Positions 8,661 to 17,266 of a stretch of DNA of 64,000 bases are shown in pieces. The stretch is from positions 67,009 to 131,008 of the forward strand of contig JBPCPV010000027.1 in assembly GCA_050998805.1 (NCBI GenBank), given 5' to 3'. Each line of letters begins with the position of its first letter. Positions within the stretch are counted from its first letter, which is position 1. The translations under genes and the position numbers were made by a program. Below the pieces are notes generated by a model, which saw only the letters and a program-made list of their open reading frames with translations, searched no databases and was not told the origin of the DNA. The stretch is from JAICKM01 sp050998805. Its GTDB lineage: Bacteria > Chloroflexota > Chloroflexia > QHBQ01 > JAICKM01.

Positions 8661-9536
8661 GTGGGGCAGCGTTCGGGGGTGTTCTGGATACTGGCGTCGG
8701 CGGCGGCGTTCGGCGCGCTCGGCATCTTCGGGAAGCTAGCTTATGCGGGCGGCCTCGGGCTGCCGACGCTGCTCGCCGCTCGCTTCGGCCTAGCCGCCGT
8801 GCTGATGTGGGCGATTGTCGCGGTGAGAGGGCTGTCGCCACGGGTGAGCCTCCGCACACTGGTCGGCCTGCTGCTGATGGGCGCGGTCGGATATGTCGGC
8901 CAGGCGTTCTCCTACTTCACCGCCCTGCTGACTATCCAGGCCGCCACTACCGGGCTGCTTCTCTACACCTACCCCTCTCTCGTCGCGCTGCTCGCGTGGC
9001 TGCTGCTCAGGCAGAAGCTCACACGGGCCGGAGCGATTGCCCTGCTGATGGCGACGGTCGGCTGCGCGCTGGTGCTAGGCGGGCTGGCGGCGTTACCGGG
9101 CAGGGCCGACTCGGCAGGGGTCGCCTGGGGCCTTGCTGCCGCGCTGATCTACTCCCTCTACATCATCGCCGGTGCCCGGTTGACGGCTAGCGTGCAGCCG
9201 CTGGTCGCCTCGGCCTACATCATTACGGCAGCCGCGGTCGTCTTCTGGGTTGGAGGACTGCTCGGCGGCACGCTCGACTTCCGTGTGACCGCCGGGGGCT
9301 GGGCGGCGGTCGTCGGCATGGCGCTCATCTGCACTGTGCTGGCAATCGCGGCCTTCGTGACCGGGCTGGCGCAGGTCGGCCCCGCGCGGGCGAGCATCCT
9401 TAGCACGGTCGAGCCGGTGATCACGATGTTGCTCGCGGTGCTGGTCCTCGGCGAGCAGATCAACGCCGGCCAGATACTCGGCGGCGGGCTGATTTTGGGG
9501 GCGGTGTTCGTCTTACGGCTAGGGGCCAGGGGCTAA
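8661..9536 (+). CDS. EamA/DMT-family transporter
   Basis: This 291-residue protein has about ten hydrophobic helices in two similar halves (SGVFWILASAAAFGALGIFG; VAWGLAAALIYSLYIIAGA), with the second EamA half ending in PARASILSTVEPVITMLLAV. Such permeases move metabolites across the inner membrane, often outward; the substrate is unknown. GTG 8661 is fixed by the promoter that ends 6 nt upstream. It converges on the hydrolase gene with a 6-nt gap. Confidence 0.85.
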   Translation: MGQRSGVFWILASAAAFGALGIFGKLAYAGGLGLPTLLAARFGLAAVLMWAIVAVRGLSPRVSLRTLVGLLLMGAVGYVGQAFSYFTALLTIQAATTGLLLYTYPSLVALLAWLLLRQKLTRAGAIALLMATVGCALVLGGLAALPGRADSAGVAWGLAAALIYSLYIIAGARLTASVQPLVASAYIITAAAVVFWVGGLLGGTLDFRVTAGGWAAVVGMALICTVLAIAAFVTGLAQVGPARASILSTVEPVITMLLAVLVLGEQINAGQILGGGLILGAVFVLRLGARG

Positions 9537-9542
9537 GAGCAG

Positions 9543-11846
9543 TTAGGGCAGCCAACCCCGATCATGCAGCAGCGTCACGCCGAGGAGGCCGAGGCTGACC
9601 TTGTAGGGATCGGGGAGTTCGGGGTGGTACTCGAAGCGGGCGCGCTCAAAGTATTGGACCGTGTAGGTGTGGCCGTCGGTAGGACTGACTTCGCCGATCT
9701 CCTCTGAGATCGGGTAGCCGAACTGCGCGAGGCCGCCGTGGGCGCGCCAATAGCTCAGGAAGCCCGAGTTCAGCGAATGCTGGGTCGGCGGGAAGTAGAC
9801 ATGGCCGGGGCGTTCGGGGAAGGTCGGCACCGTCGGGAAGTTGCGCCCCGCGGTGAGCTGCGCGCCGAGCCGGCCGAGCAGCACCGAGTATGGGGTGCCT
9901 GCGTTCTCGGGGTGGAACTCGAACCTATTCCGCTCGAAATACTGCACTGTGTAGCCGCCCTCCTGGAACTCCTCGGTCAGCGGGTAGCCGTAGATCGGTA
10001 GCCCGCCGTGCGCGCGCCAGTAGTCGCGGAAGCCGCCGCCGAGGTTGTGGTGAGTCTGGGGGAAGTACGTCGCTCCGGGTATCGGTTGCGCGGGGTCGAC
10101 CGCAGAGGACGGGAGCGTGATCCGGTAGGTGTGGAGGCCGGCAGAGGCGAGCTGCACGAAGTCGCCGCTACGTGTGAAGGGCGCGTCGGCCCAGCTACCG
10201 TCGGGCTGCTGGACGCGCACCGTAAGCAGCACGCCCGGCGGGACAGGGCCGAGGGTCGCCGGCAAGCTGACGCTGACCTGGCCGGGGCCGCTCGTCCAAA
10301 TATCCACACGCTGGTCGGGGCTGTGCTGCCAGGTGACGTAGGCCGTGATCGGCAGGTTGCCGGCGGGTGTGTACCGCACCACATCGGGGCTGGGCGAGGA
10401 GGTGCCGCCGAGAAGCCGCGCCCCGTCTGCTTGGTAGGCGAAGCGAATGCCCCCGGCGTTGTCGGCTCCGAGGCTGCTGTAGCTGCCGGCAGGCGGGCTG
10501 CTGCCGAGATAAGGCATGAGCGCGGCCAGACTGTAGGCGGCGACCTTCGGATGCAAGCTGTCGTCGTAGAGGCCGTAGGCGTTCTGGGAGGCGTTTTCTC
10601 CGGTCGGGAAGTTGTTGAGCATCCACTTGCCGCCGCCGATGTAGCCCTGGCTGTAGAGGTAGAGCCAGATGCCGGTTTCGAGGTCGGCGGTCACGAGCTG
10701 GTCCACTGGCGACGCGCCCTTCTGCAAGCCCTCCTCGTTCGAGTATCCGAACTCTTCGAGCATGAACGGTCGGCCCACGAACGTCGCACGCAGGTTCGTC
10801 AGCACGGTGAGCGTGCGTTGTAGGTTCGTCATACCGCTGGCGACGAAGCGGTGTGGCGACTGGAAGTCGAGCACGGCGTTCGAGGAGAGTTTCGCCAGCA
10901 CGATGTTGCTGTAGCCGAGCGTGATCAGGTGGTTCGGGTCGGCGGCACGCACAGCATCGCGCTGCACGCCGATCCAACGGCCCAGCGTGTCGTCGAGCGC
11001 GCTGAAAAAGGGGTGCCAGCTCGCAGAGTCGGCGGAGTCCATGTAGTCGAGCGTAGTCATGTTGGGGTGGGTGTTCACCCAAGCAGAGGCGGCGTCGAGA
11101 AACTCGCGGTAGTAGCGGTAGTCGTTGACGTAGTAGTATGCCTGAGTGTCGTTGAGGCGTGCTGGCACGAGTTGGCGGCCCTCGGCTGTCTGCCGGTAGG
11201 CGGGGATCGCCGCCAGGGAGATCCGCTCGCCGTAAGTGGTTATGAGCTGGTCGGTCTGCAAGGGCGGGGGCGCGCCGGCGTAGACAGAAAGCCCCACGAG
11301 GTCGAACTGCGGCTCATTCTTGAGGTCGTAGGCCAGCACGGCTGGCTCATCGCGCAGGTGGGCCGCGAGCCGCGTCTCCACATTCGTCACCTGGGCGAGG
11401 TCAGGCTCAACGTAGTCAGTGAAGGTGAAGATCAGGTAGAGGCCGTGCCGCCGGGCGATGTCCACGACCAGGTCCAGCTTGCGGAAGTTGCCGGCCAGCA
11501 GATCGGCCTTGAGGGGAGACATCACGAACAGGCGGACCGTGTTGATGCCGAGGTTGGCGGCGCGGATGAAGTCGGCTTCGATGGAAGCCGGGTCGAACTT
11601 GTCGTCCTGCCACATCTGCCATGCTCTATCCGGCGCGCCGACATAATTCACGGTCCAAGCGAAGAAGGGGTGCCCGTCGGGGCGCTGGAGGCGGGTGCCG
11701 CCGGGCGCGATCTGCACGAAGCCTGCCGAGGCCGGAGCGGCCGGCGGCAGCATGGCGACCACAGGTGCCAGCACGAGCAGCAGCAGCAGTAGCGACCCGG
11801 CGAAAGTCGCGTGAATATCGGGCAGGCGGAGACGTGGTAAGGGCAT
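9543..11846 (-). CDS. secreted GH5-like glycoside hydrolase with two C-terminal LGFP-like repeats
   Basis: This 767-residue protein has an N-terminal signal/anchor helix, then a TIM-barrel catalytic region. The acid/base motif DLKNEPQF lies near residue 178 and the nucleophile segment FMLEEFGYSNEEG near residue 365, as in GH5/mannanase-like enzymes. A beta-rich linker domain follows. Two copies of a repeat of about 75 residues (YWRAHGGLPIYGYPLTEEF ... YTVQYFERNRFEFHPE) occupy residues about 610-760. The substrate is probably a beta-glycan but cannot be fixed. ATG 11846 is chosen because the promoter overlaps the upstream ATG at 11867. Confidence 0.82.
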   Translation of the reverse strand: MPLPRLRLPDIHATFAGSLLLLLLVLAPVVAMLPPAAPASAGFVQIAPGGTRLQRPDGHPFFAWTVNYVGAPDRAWQMWQDDKFDPASIEADFIRAANLGINTVRLFVMSPLKADLLAGNFRKLDLVVDIARRHGLYLIFTFTDYVEPDLAQVTNVETRLAAHLRDEPAVLAYDLKNEPQFDLVGLSVYAGAPPPLQTDQLITTYGERISLAAIPAYRQTAEGRQLVPARLNDTQAYYYVNDYRYYREFLDAASAWVNTHPNMTTLDYMDSADSASWHPFFSALDDTLGRWIGVQRDAVRAADPNHLITLGYSNIVLAKLSSNAVLDFQSPHRFVASGMTNLQRTLTVLTNLRATFVGRPFMLEEFGYSNEEGLQKGASPVDQLVTADLETGIWLYLYSQGYIGGGKWMLNNFPTGENASQNAYGLYDDSLHPKVAAYSLAALMPYLGSSPPAGSYSSLGADNAGGIRFAYQADGARLLGGTSSPSPDVVRYTPAGNLPITAYVTWQHSPDQRVDIWTSGPGQVSVSLPATLGPVPPGVLLTVRVQQPDGSWADAPFTRSGDFVQLASAGLHTYRITLPSSAVDPAQPIPGATYFPQTHHNLGGGFRDYWRAHGGLPIYGYPLTEEFQEGGYTVQYFERNRFEFHPENAGTPYSVLLGRLGAQLTAGRNFPTVPTFPERPGHVYFPPTQHSLNSGFLSYWRAHGGLAQFGYPISEEIGEVSPTDGHTYTVQYFERARFEYHPELPDPYKVSLGLLGVTLLHDRGWLP

Positions 11847-11855
11847 CTTGTTGGG

Positions 11856-11884
11856 AGTATACACCATCGAATAGGCGAAGTCAA
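11856..11884 (-). promoter_or_regulatory. near-leaderless promoter deciding the hydrolase start
   Basis: On the minus strand TTGACT (11884-11879), 17-bp spacer, TATACT (11861-11856). Transcription should start near 11849, downstream of the in-frame ATG at 11867, which therefore cannot be in the mRNA. This leaves ATG 11846 as the start. Confidence 0.7.
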
Positions 11885-11900
11885 CGGCGCACGCCCTCCG

Positions 11901-12755
11901 TTAGCGCCCCTTCTTGGCCTTCTTCGCCGCCTTGCCGGACGGTTTGCCGATGGCGTCGGCGAAGCCGGGGTACGTGCTGCACTTCGCCAGGTAGCGATCT
12001 TGCTCGGCGGCCTCAGCGAACCTCGCGTCGGCTGCGACGGCGCGGCGGAGGAGTTCGACCGCTTGGGGGCAGCGGCCAAGCGCGGCCTCTGCGGCGGCGA
12101 GGTTGTAGAGGCCCGCCGCCGAGCCGGGGGCGGAGCGCAGAGCGGTTTCGTAGCTCAGGAGCGCGGCGTCGGGCCGTCCCATGAGCATCTGGATGTTGCC
12201 GAGGCCCGACAGACCTGCAGCACTGCCTGGTGTGATCTCGTTTATCCGCGCGTAGTCGGCTACGGCCGCGAGCAGGTCGCCGAGGTCTATCTGTAGGCTC
12301 GCCCGCAGCAGCAGCAACTCGGTATCCTCTGGGTCGAGCGCCAGCACCCGGCCCATATCCGAGAGCGCCCCTCCCGCATCGCCCGCCCGGAGGCGGAGGC
12401 TGATGCGCGCATTGAGCGCAACGAGGCTATCAGGCTTGAGGACGAGGGCGCGGTTCAAGTCGGATTCGGCGCTGCGGATGCGGCCAAGATGCAACTCGGC
12501 CGCGCCTCGCATAGCAATGGCTGTCGCGTTCTCGGGTTCGAGCGCCAGCAGCCGGTTCCATTCCTCTATCGCGCCCTCGATGTCGCCGGCCTCTCCACGT
12601 ATCAGCGCCGCGCTCAGGATCAGCGCGATTTCGTTCGGGAAGCCTGCTTCCGCGCGCCGGACCGTCGCCAGCGCGGCCTCCCAATCGGATACAGAGGTGT
12701 GGCTCTTGACCAGTGCCAGCCAGCCGTCGAGGGAGTCGGGTTCGGGCGTGTTCAT
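11901..12755 (-). CDS. TPR-repeat protein
   Basis: This 284-residue protein is built of tandem tetratricopeptide-type repeats of about 34 residues (for example AALILSAALIRGEAGDIEGA, AELHLGRIRSAESDLNRALV, LYNLAAAEAALGRCPQAVEL) and ends in a Lys-rich tail (KAAKKAKKGR). TPRs are protein-binding scaffolds; no enzymatic domain is visible. ATG 12755 has a strong AAGGAGG ribosome binding site. The gene follows the nucleotidyltransferase with a 10-nt gap, so it is the last member of that operon. Confidence 0.8.
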   Translation of the reverse strand: MNTPEPDSLDGWLALVKSHTSVSDWEAALATVRRAEAGFPNEIALILSAALIRGEAGDIEGAIEEWNRLLALEPENATAIAMRGAAELHLGRIRSAESDLNRALVLKPDSLVALNARISLRLRAGDAGGALSDMGRVLALDPEDTELLLLRASLQIDLGDLLAAVADYARINEITPGSAAGLSGLGNIQMLMGRPDAALLSYETALRSAPGSAAGLYNLAAAEAALGRCPQAVELLRRAVAADARFAEAAEQDRYLAKCSTYPGFADAIGKPSGKAAKKAKKGR

Positions 12756-12765
12756 AGCCGCCTCC

Positions 12766-13365
12766 TTACTCGGGATGCTGAGGCTCTGCGCCCGCCGCCT
12801 GATCGGCTCGGTCCAACAAATCAAGCACCCCAAGTCGGTCGGCCCATTCACGCGAATAGCCCACGTCAAGCCGTGTTCCCAAAGCCTTGATCAGCCCGAG
12901 CACGTCCAGCCATTGCCTCTCGGAAACCTCATTGCCCTCCCGATACCAGACCAGCTTGTGCAACAGGATGTCTTCCGGCGACGTGAGAACGACTTCTTCA
13001 TTATGCGCGCCGGGCAACACTTGGTGTCGCGCCCGCTGAAATGTGGCATCGTCGAAAGCGGTTCGTGTTCTGGTGAAGACATCCACCTTGAACATTGTTT
13101 CCAGATATACGACGTTAAAGGATGTGCAGTGCCGGATCGCGTCACGGATCATCTGGTCGTCAATGTAGTACTGACCTTGCAATTCGGCGACAAGCGGTGC
13201 GACATGATGGTGCTGGATGTCGGCCACGATGTCGGCATCGCGCGTGGAACGAGCAAGACCCCAGAACGAAGAAGCCACGGACCCGCCGATCTGGTACTCT
13301 ATACCGAGGCGTGCAAAGGCGTGGATCAGAGGCAGGAGAGGCTCGAGGACGCCGATAGGTATCAT
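12766..13365 (-). CDS. minimal nucleotidyltransferase-fold protein
   Basis: This 199-residue protein carries the Pol-beta-type motif GGSVASSFWG followed by STRDADIVADI, that is GGS...DxD, then the helix EDILLHKLVWYREGNE typical of small NTase-like proteins of AbiEii/MNT type. Such proteins often act as toxins or antitoxins by nucleotidylating RNA or a partner protein. ATG 13365 overlaps the stop of the 85-residue partner (ATGA). The catalytic third acidic residue is not certain, so activity is an inference. Confidence 0.72.
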   Translation of the reverse strand: MIPIGVLEPLLPLIHAFARLGIEYQIGGSVASSFWGLARSTRDADIVADIQHHHVAPLVAELQGQYYIDDQMIRDAIRHCTSFNVVYLETMFKVDVFTRTRTAFDDATFQRARHQVLPGAHNEEVVLTSPEDILLHKLVWYREGNEVSERQWLDVLGLIKALGTRLDVGYSREWADRLGVLDLLDRADQAAGAEPQHPE

Positions 13366-13619
13366 CCGGCGCGCTCGGCAAGATAGACGCGGACGCGCTC
13401 CGCGAGATCCGCCCCGTATAGCTCGCGAACCCAGATCAGGCGCAACTCCTCCTCGGACGCCTCGGGGTGGCGTTGGCAAAGGCCCGCCCAGGCGAGCTGT
13501 AGGATGTCGCGTGTCCAGTGATCGACGAGCGCGAGCCTCTGTGCGGGGGTCATCCTCCGCAACCCCTCGATCAGCACAGCTTCTACTCTTGGGTCCGTGT
13601 CCGACGATTGCGTCTGCAT
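13362..13619 (-). CDS. small protein paired with the nucleotidyltransferase
   Basis: This 85-residue, mostly helical protein (RRMTPAQRLALVDHWTRD; EEELRLIWVRELYG) has no domain I can name. The arrangement of a short protein overlapping a stand-alone nucleotidyltransferase resembles toxin-antitoxin-like pairs. It is first in a three-gene operon and its ATG at 13619 lies 6 nt after a -10 box, so the mRNA is probably leaderless. Confidence 0.68.
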   Translation of the reverse strand: MQTQSSDTDPRVEAVLIEGLRRMTPAQRLALVDHWTRDILQLAWAGLCQRHPEASEEELRLIWVRELYGADLAERVRVYLAERAG

Positions 13620-13625
13620 GAGACC

Positions 13626-13654
13626 ATTCTACCCGACTGCGGCACGGTCGTCAA
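13626..13654 (-). promoter_or_regulatory. leaderless promoter of the NTase/TPR operon
   Basis: On the minus strand TTGACG (13654-13649), 17-bp spacer, TAGAAT (13631-13626), then 6 nt to the ATG at 13619. Confidence 0.68.
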
Positions 13655-13672
13655 TCGCGGGTATGCCTCGTT

Positions 13673-13701
13673 TGCCGCTCCGCGCCCGCCAATGGTATAA
13701 T
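13673..13701 (+). promoter_or_regulatory. promoter of the DinB gene
   Basis: TATAAT at 13696-13701 with a poor -35 (TTGCCG at 13672-13677, 18-bp spacer). The leader is about 35 nt and carries AAAGGGGGA as ribosome binding site. Confidence 0.5.
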
Positions 13702-13741
13702 ACCGGCGTGGTTCAGCGTTAAGTCCACAAAGGGGGATTCT

Positions 13742-14212
13742 ATGAGTGACAGCGATCAGTACATACAGGACATCATCGGCCTGCACCAGGATGTGCATCA
13801 CCAACTCCGCGAGGCCCTTGCCAGCCTGGATAGCGCGGCGTTGAACTGGACACCCGCGCCGGACACAAGTTCGGTCGGCACCATAGTCACGCACGCGCTC
13901 GGGGCGGAGGCCGAAATGCTGCGGAATCTGCTCCAGATCCCGACCGACCGAGATCGGGACGCCGAGTTCGCGGCGCAGTCCCACACACCCGATAGCCTGG
14001 TAGGGCTGCTCGACACCGCGGATGACGATTTGCAGCACCTCGCCACCCGCCTCGGCGAGGGGGGTCTGCGTGCTGTGCTCGCCCGCCCCCACAAACCGGT
14101 GCCGCAGTCGGGCCTCTACTGGCTGGTTCGCAACTATGGGCACCTGCGTGAGCACCTGGCCCAGGTGTGGCTCACCAAGCAGCTCTATGAGATCGGGAGG
14201 CAACGCGCATGA
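13742..14212 (+). CDS. DinB-like four-helix protein
   Basis: This 156-residue protein has the DinB/YfiT layout: first helix with QDIIGLHQDVHHQLREAL, a His in TIVTHALGAEAEML (H51) and a C-terminal YGHLREHLAQVWLTKQ segment supplying the other candidate metal-binding histidines. The family includes metal-dependent thiol transferases and stress proteins; no specific role can be assigned. A good AAAGGGGGA ribosome binding site precedes ATG 13742. Its stop overlaps the next start (ATGA). Confidence 0.8.
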   Translation: MSDSDQYIQDIIGLHQDVHHQLREALASLDSAALNWTPAPDTSSVGTIVTHALGAEAEMLRNLLQIPTDRDRDAEFAAQSHTPDSLVGLLDTADDDLQHLATRLGEGGLRAVLARPHKPVPQSGLYWLVRNYGHLREHLAQVWLTKQLYEIGRQRA

Positions 14213-14532
14213 AATACCGAATGCTGATCCTGGGCGCGCTGCTGCTGTTCGGGGTCGCTCTGGCGGGCAGCCGCAGCGCCCTGGCCGCGCCCACGATGCA
14301 GGCCGCGCCCCCTGCACAGGCCACCGCAAAACCAACAGTGGTCAAGCCCCCTGCGAACCTGCCCGGCCCCCAGCCGAACGAGGTGGACGGCTACTTCCCG
14401 GCGGTCTGCCTCGTCACAGGCATCCTCTTCGCGGGCATAGCTGCGTTCGTCTCGGTGAGCCGCGACGGCAGGAAGGCGCGGCGGCTTCAGCGCAGCGGCG
14501 GGAGTCGGGCGTCTATGTCGGTGAAGCGGTAG
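14209..14532 (+). CDS. small secreted/anchored membrane protein, unknown function
   Basis: This 107-residue protein has a signal peptide (MLILGALLLFGVALAG, Ala-rich cleavage region), a Pro/Ala-rich linker, one later membrane helix (YFPAVCLVTGILFAGIAAFV) and a basic tail. No family is recognised. It is translationally coupled to the DinB gene. Its last 46 nt overlap the convergent response-regulator gene, and the basic tail may be fortuitous read-through of that overlap. Confidence 0.6.
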   Translation: MKYRMLILGALLLFGVALAGSRSALAAPTMQAAPPAQATAKPTVVKPPANLPGPQPNEVDGYFPAVCLVTGILFAGIAAFVSVSRDGRKARRLQRSGGSRASMSVKR

Positions 14533-15203
14533 CCGAGGCCGCGCTCGTTGATGATGTAGCGGGGGTTCGAGGGGTCGGGTTCGATCTTCTGGCGCAGGTA
14601 GGTGATGTAGAGGCGAAGAAGCTGTGTGTCGTCCAGGTATTCGCGACCCCAGACACGGGTGAGCAGGGTGTCGTGGTTTAGGAGCCTCCCGGCGTTGCGG
14701 ACGAGGTGGTAGAGCAGCTTGTATTCGGTGGGCCTCAGCTTGATGTGCCTCCCGTCCACGATCACCTCGCGCGTGTCGAAGTCAATCGTCAGGTGCTCGT
14801 CCACATCAACACGACGGTGGACCGGCTGGATCGGTGGTGTTTCGGCGCGGCGGAGCAGCGCCTTGACGCGACTGACGAGTTCGCGGTGGCCGAACGGCTT
14901 GGCAACGTAGTCGTCCGCGCCGAGCTCGAGGCCGCGCACCTTGTCGGCCTCGCTCGCCTGCACCGTCAGCATGATCACCGGCACGTTCGAGACCCCGCGG
15001 ATCTCCTTGAGCACCGAGAAGCCGTCGCTGCCCGGCAGCATTACGTCGAGCAGCACCAGGTCGGGCAGCTGTTCGCGGACTGCGGCGAGGGCTGCGTCTC
15101 CATCGCGTGCCTCGATAACGCGGTAGCCCTGGTTCTCCAGGATCGTCGTCACGAGGTCCACGATACGGGGTTCGTCGTCAACAACAAGGATCGTCTGAGA
15201 CAT
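14487..15203 (-). CDS. OmpR/PhoB-family response regulator
   Basis: This 238-residue regulator has a receiver domain (acidic pocket VVDDEPRI, phosphoacceptor D53 in LLDVMLPGSDG, Lys in YVAKPFGH) and a C-terminal winged-helix DNA-binding domain (LRPTEYKLLYHLVRN; VWGREY; YITYLRQKIEPDP). It overlaps no kinase sequence but starts 6 nt after the kinase stop, so the two form an operon with the kinase first. The C-terminus overlaps a convergent gene by 46 nt. The closest familiar subgroup is KdpE-like. Confidence 0.9.
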   Translation of the reverse strand: MSQTILVVDDEPRIVDLVTTILENQGYRVIEARDGDAALAAVREQLPDLVLLDVMLPGSDGFSVLKEIRGVSNVPVIMLTVQASEADKVRGLELGADDYVAKPFGHRELVSRVKALLRRAETPPIQPVHRRVDVDEHLTIDFDTREVIVDGRHIKLRPTEYKLLYHLVRNAGRLLNHDTLLTRVWGREYLDDTQLLRLYITYLRQKIEPDPSNPRYIINERGLGYRFTDIDARLPPLR

Positions 15204-15209
15204 GGGCGG

Positions 15210-16379
15210 CTAACCTCTGTTGAAAAGCACCGGCAGGGGCGCTTTGTTCTGGCGGGGCAGGCTGAGCGAAAATTGAGCGCCGCCGCCGGGCGCGGCACCC
15301 GCCCAGATCCTCCCGCCGTGCGCGGTTATTATAGCACGGGCTATGTATAGGCCGAGGCCGACACCCTTCATCTGCCGCCCGGTGCGGCTCGACAGCCGGG
15401 CGAAGCGGGAGAAAATCCGCTCCCGTTCGGCTTCAGGCACGCCGATCCCCTCGTCGCTGATGTGCAGGATCACCTCCGAACTCTCCATGTCGCCGGTGAT
15501 CGTGATACGCCCGCCGCCCGGCGAGTACTTGACGGCGTTTTCGAGCAGGTTGATCAGCACTTGCTCGACGCGGGCGTAGTCGGCCAGCACCGGAGGCAGG
15601 TCGTCGGGGAGCGCAATCTGGAACTTGTGGCCGCTGCCCAGCAGGCTCACCTTCTGCACTACACGCCGCACCAGGCTAGGCAGGTCCACCGGCTCCAGGC
15701 TGAGCTCCAGCCCGCCCGCCCCGATGCGGGAGGCGTCGAGTAGGCTGGCGACCATGCCGCTCAGGCGTTCGCTCTCCTCGGCGACCACCTCGAGGTTGCG
15801 CCGCACCTGCGCCTGCGGCATTCTTCCGAGGCGGTCGGCCAGCAGTTCGGCATAGCCGCGGATGACGGCCAGAGGCGTCTGCAACTCGTGCGAGATAACA
15901 GAGAGGAACGTGGCCTGTTGCTCCTCGGCTTCCAGCGCGGCGGTCACGTCACGCAGGCCGACGACCGCGCCGAGCAGTCGGCCTGCGTTGTCGGCCACGG
16001 GAGCGACGCGGGCTTCGGTGTAGATCCGGTTGCCGCCACGCCCCACCAGCACCAGCTCGATCAGGGGCGTGCGCCCTCCGTCCGCCGAGATGGTCGGCGT
16101 CTCCTCGGCGAGCGGTCCTGCCCAGCTTTCGTCATCGTCCTCGGCCCCAGCGCCGTTCCAATGCATCGGCCGTGCTTGCAGCGCGGCTACCAAGTCACGC
16201 CCCGCCAGGTCGGAAGCCCGCCAGCCGGTGAGACGCTCGCAGGCGGGGTTGCAGCCGATCACGCGGCCGGCAGCGTCCACCAGCACGAGACCGTCGCCCG
16301 CCTGCACAAAGACCGCATTCAGCCACCGCGCCTGGTTCGCCAGCATCCTGGCGAGTTCGTCGGCATTATCTCCCATCAT
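15210..16379 (-). CDS. PAS-domain sensor histidine kinase
   Basis: This 389-residue kinase has an N-terminal PAS domain (residues about 15-150; GDGLVLVDAAGRVIGCNPAC), HisKA dimerisation helix with phosphoacceptor H164 (SVISHELQTPLAVIRGY) and an ATPase domain with N box (QVLINLLENAVKYS), G1 (DEGIGVPEAE) and G2 (GVGLGLYIARAII). No transmembrane helix is present, so it senses a cytoplasmic signal. Cognate regulator lies 6 nt downstream. Two adjacent ATGs (16379 and 16376) are possible starts. Confidence 0.9.
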   Translation of the reverse strand: MMGDNADELARMLANQARWLNAVFVQAGDGLVLVDAAGRVIGCNPACERLTGWRASDLAGRDLVAALQARPMHWNGAGAEDDDESWAGPLAEETPTISADGGRTPLIELVLVGRGGNRIYTEARVAPVADNAGRLLGAVVGLRDVTAALEAEEQQATFLSVISHELQTPLAVIRGYAELLADRLGRMPQAQVRRNLEVVAEESERLSGMVASLLDASRIGAGGLELSLEPVDLPSLVRRVVQKVSLLGSGHKFQIALPDDLPPVLADYARVEQVLINLLENAVKYSPGGGRITITGDMESSEVILHISDEGIGVPEAERERIFSRFARLSSRTGRQMKGVGLGLYIARAIITAHGGRIWAGAAPGGGAQFSLSLPRQNKAPLPVLFNRG

Positions 16380-16388
16380 GGTAGCCTC

Positions 16389-16417
16389 ATTATACCAGAC
16401 GAGACGCCGGGAACGAA
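16389..16417 (-). promoter_or_regulatory. probable promoter of the two-component operon
   Basis: TATAAT on the minus strand (16394-16389), 9 nt before ATG 16379, with a weak TTCGTT 17 bp upstream. The leader would be only a few nucleotides. Confidence 0.5.
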
Positions 16418-16550
16418 AATGCCGTCAAGTCTGTTCTAATAAAAGGCAATCCGACGGAAGCCTACCGACGTATAACATACGCACGAGCGGGCCTACCATA
16501 TTGCCCAGAGGAACATCGGTTACGCATTAGTTATGAGGAGGAACGGGACG

Positions 16551-17165
16551 ATGAAAAGGCTGGCAGTTCTATTGTTCGTCGCAGCGATGGCGCTGGCGAC
16601 ATTCCCACACGGCACCGCCCTCGCTGCGGGCGATACCGTCAACATCACGATGAACGCGCAAAACGGCTCAAGTGAAAACGGCACCGCTACCATCACCTCG
16701 GTGAGCGCCAATGACATAAAAGTCATGGTCACCCTGAACAACGGATCGAGTACGCCACAGCCGGCCCACATCCACAAGGGCACCTGCGCCAACCTCGACC
16801 CCGTCCCCTACCAACCACTGACAAATGTAGTCAACGGCTCATCCGACACGACCGTGATGATCGGCATGGCGCAACTCGCTAGCGGCACCTATGCGATCAA
16901 CGTCCACAAGTCGGCAGCCGAGGTCAGTACCTACGTCTCCTGCGGCGACATTCATGCCTCAAGCATGTCCGGCGGCAGCATGGCTGGCGGCACCACGACC
17001 GGCGGCAGCATGGCTGGCGGCAGTATGGCTGGCGGCAGTATGGCTGGCGGCTCGTCAATGCCCAATACCGGCAACGGCGACCAGCCGATGTTCCTCCTGG
17101 GCCTCGCGCTTCTCGCCCTCAGCCTGACGGGCGTCGGCCTCCGCCTCTCCCGCAAGCGAGCGTAA
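16551..17165 (+). CDS. CHRD-like secreted surface protein with LPXTG-like tail
   Basis: This 204-residue protein has a signal peptide (residues 1-26), a beta-rich domain resembling CHRD (PAHIHKGTC, then LASGTYAINVHKS), and a Gly/Ser/Met linker made of 5-residue GGSMA repeats. It ends in SSMPNTGNGDQ, a hydrophobic helix and a basic RKRA tail. MPNTG followed by helix and positive charge is a plausible sortase signal, but no sortase gene is in the window. ATG 16551 has GAGGAGG 9 nt upstream; the in-frame ATG at 16533 would include that site. Confidence 0.72.
   Translation: MKRLAVLLFVAAMALATFPHGTALAAGDTVNITMNAQNGSSENGTATITSVSANDIKVMVTLNNGSSTPQPAHIHKGTCANLDPVPYQPLTNVVNGSSDTTVMIGMAQLASGTYAINVHKSAAEVSTYVSCGDIHASSMSGGSMAGGTTTGGSMAGGSMAGGSMAGGSSMPNTGNGDQPMFLLGLALLALSLTGVGLRLSRKRA
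16968..17049 (+). repeat. 15-nt coding repeats (GGSMA units)
   Basis: Near-identical 15-nt units encoding Gly-Gly-Ser-Met-Ala occur four times, interrupted by one GGTTT unit. The last three copies are contiguous and differ by at most one base, so copy number is likely to vary between strains. Confidence 0.8.
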
Positions 17166-17172
17166 CGCGCGT

Positions 17173-17238
17173 AGCAGAAAGTCCTGAGTAGGGACGCTTC
17201 TGCTGAGGGAGTATTGCCGAAACGCAATACTCCCTTCT
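17173..17238 (+). terminator. tandem hairpins after the CHRD gene
   Basis: The first hairpin pairs AGCAGAA.GTCC with GGAC..TTCTGCT (17173-17204). The second has an 11-bp stem GGGAGTATTGC/GCAATACTCCC with a 6-nt loop (17207-17234) followed by TTCT. The U-tract is short, so termination is likely but not classical. Confidence 0.6.
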
Positions 17239-17266
17239 GCGTGCCGCCACCGTCTCGACATCCCCC

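Noticed and set aside
16968..17049. CRISPR-like repeat array
   Set aside because: Units are 15 nt, in frame and contiguous without spacers; they encode a GGSMA linker.
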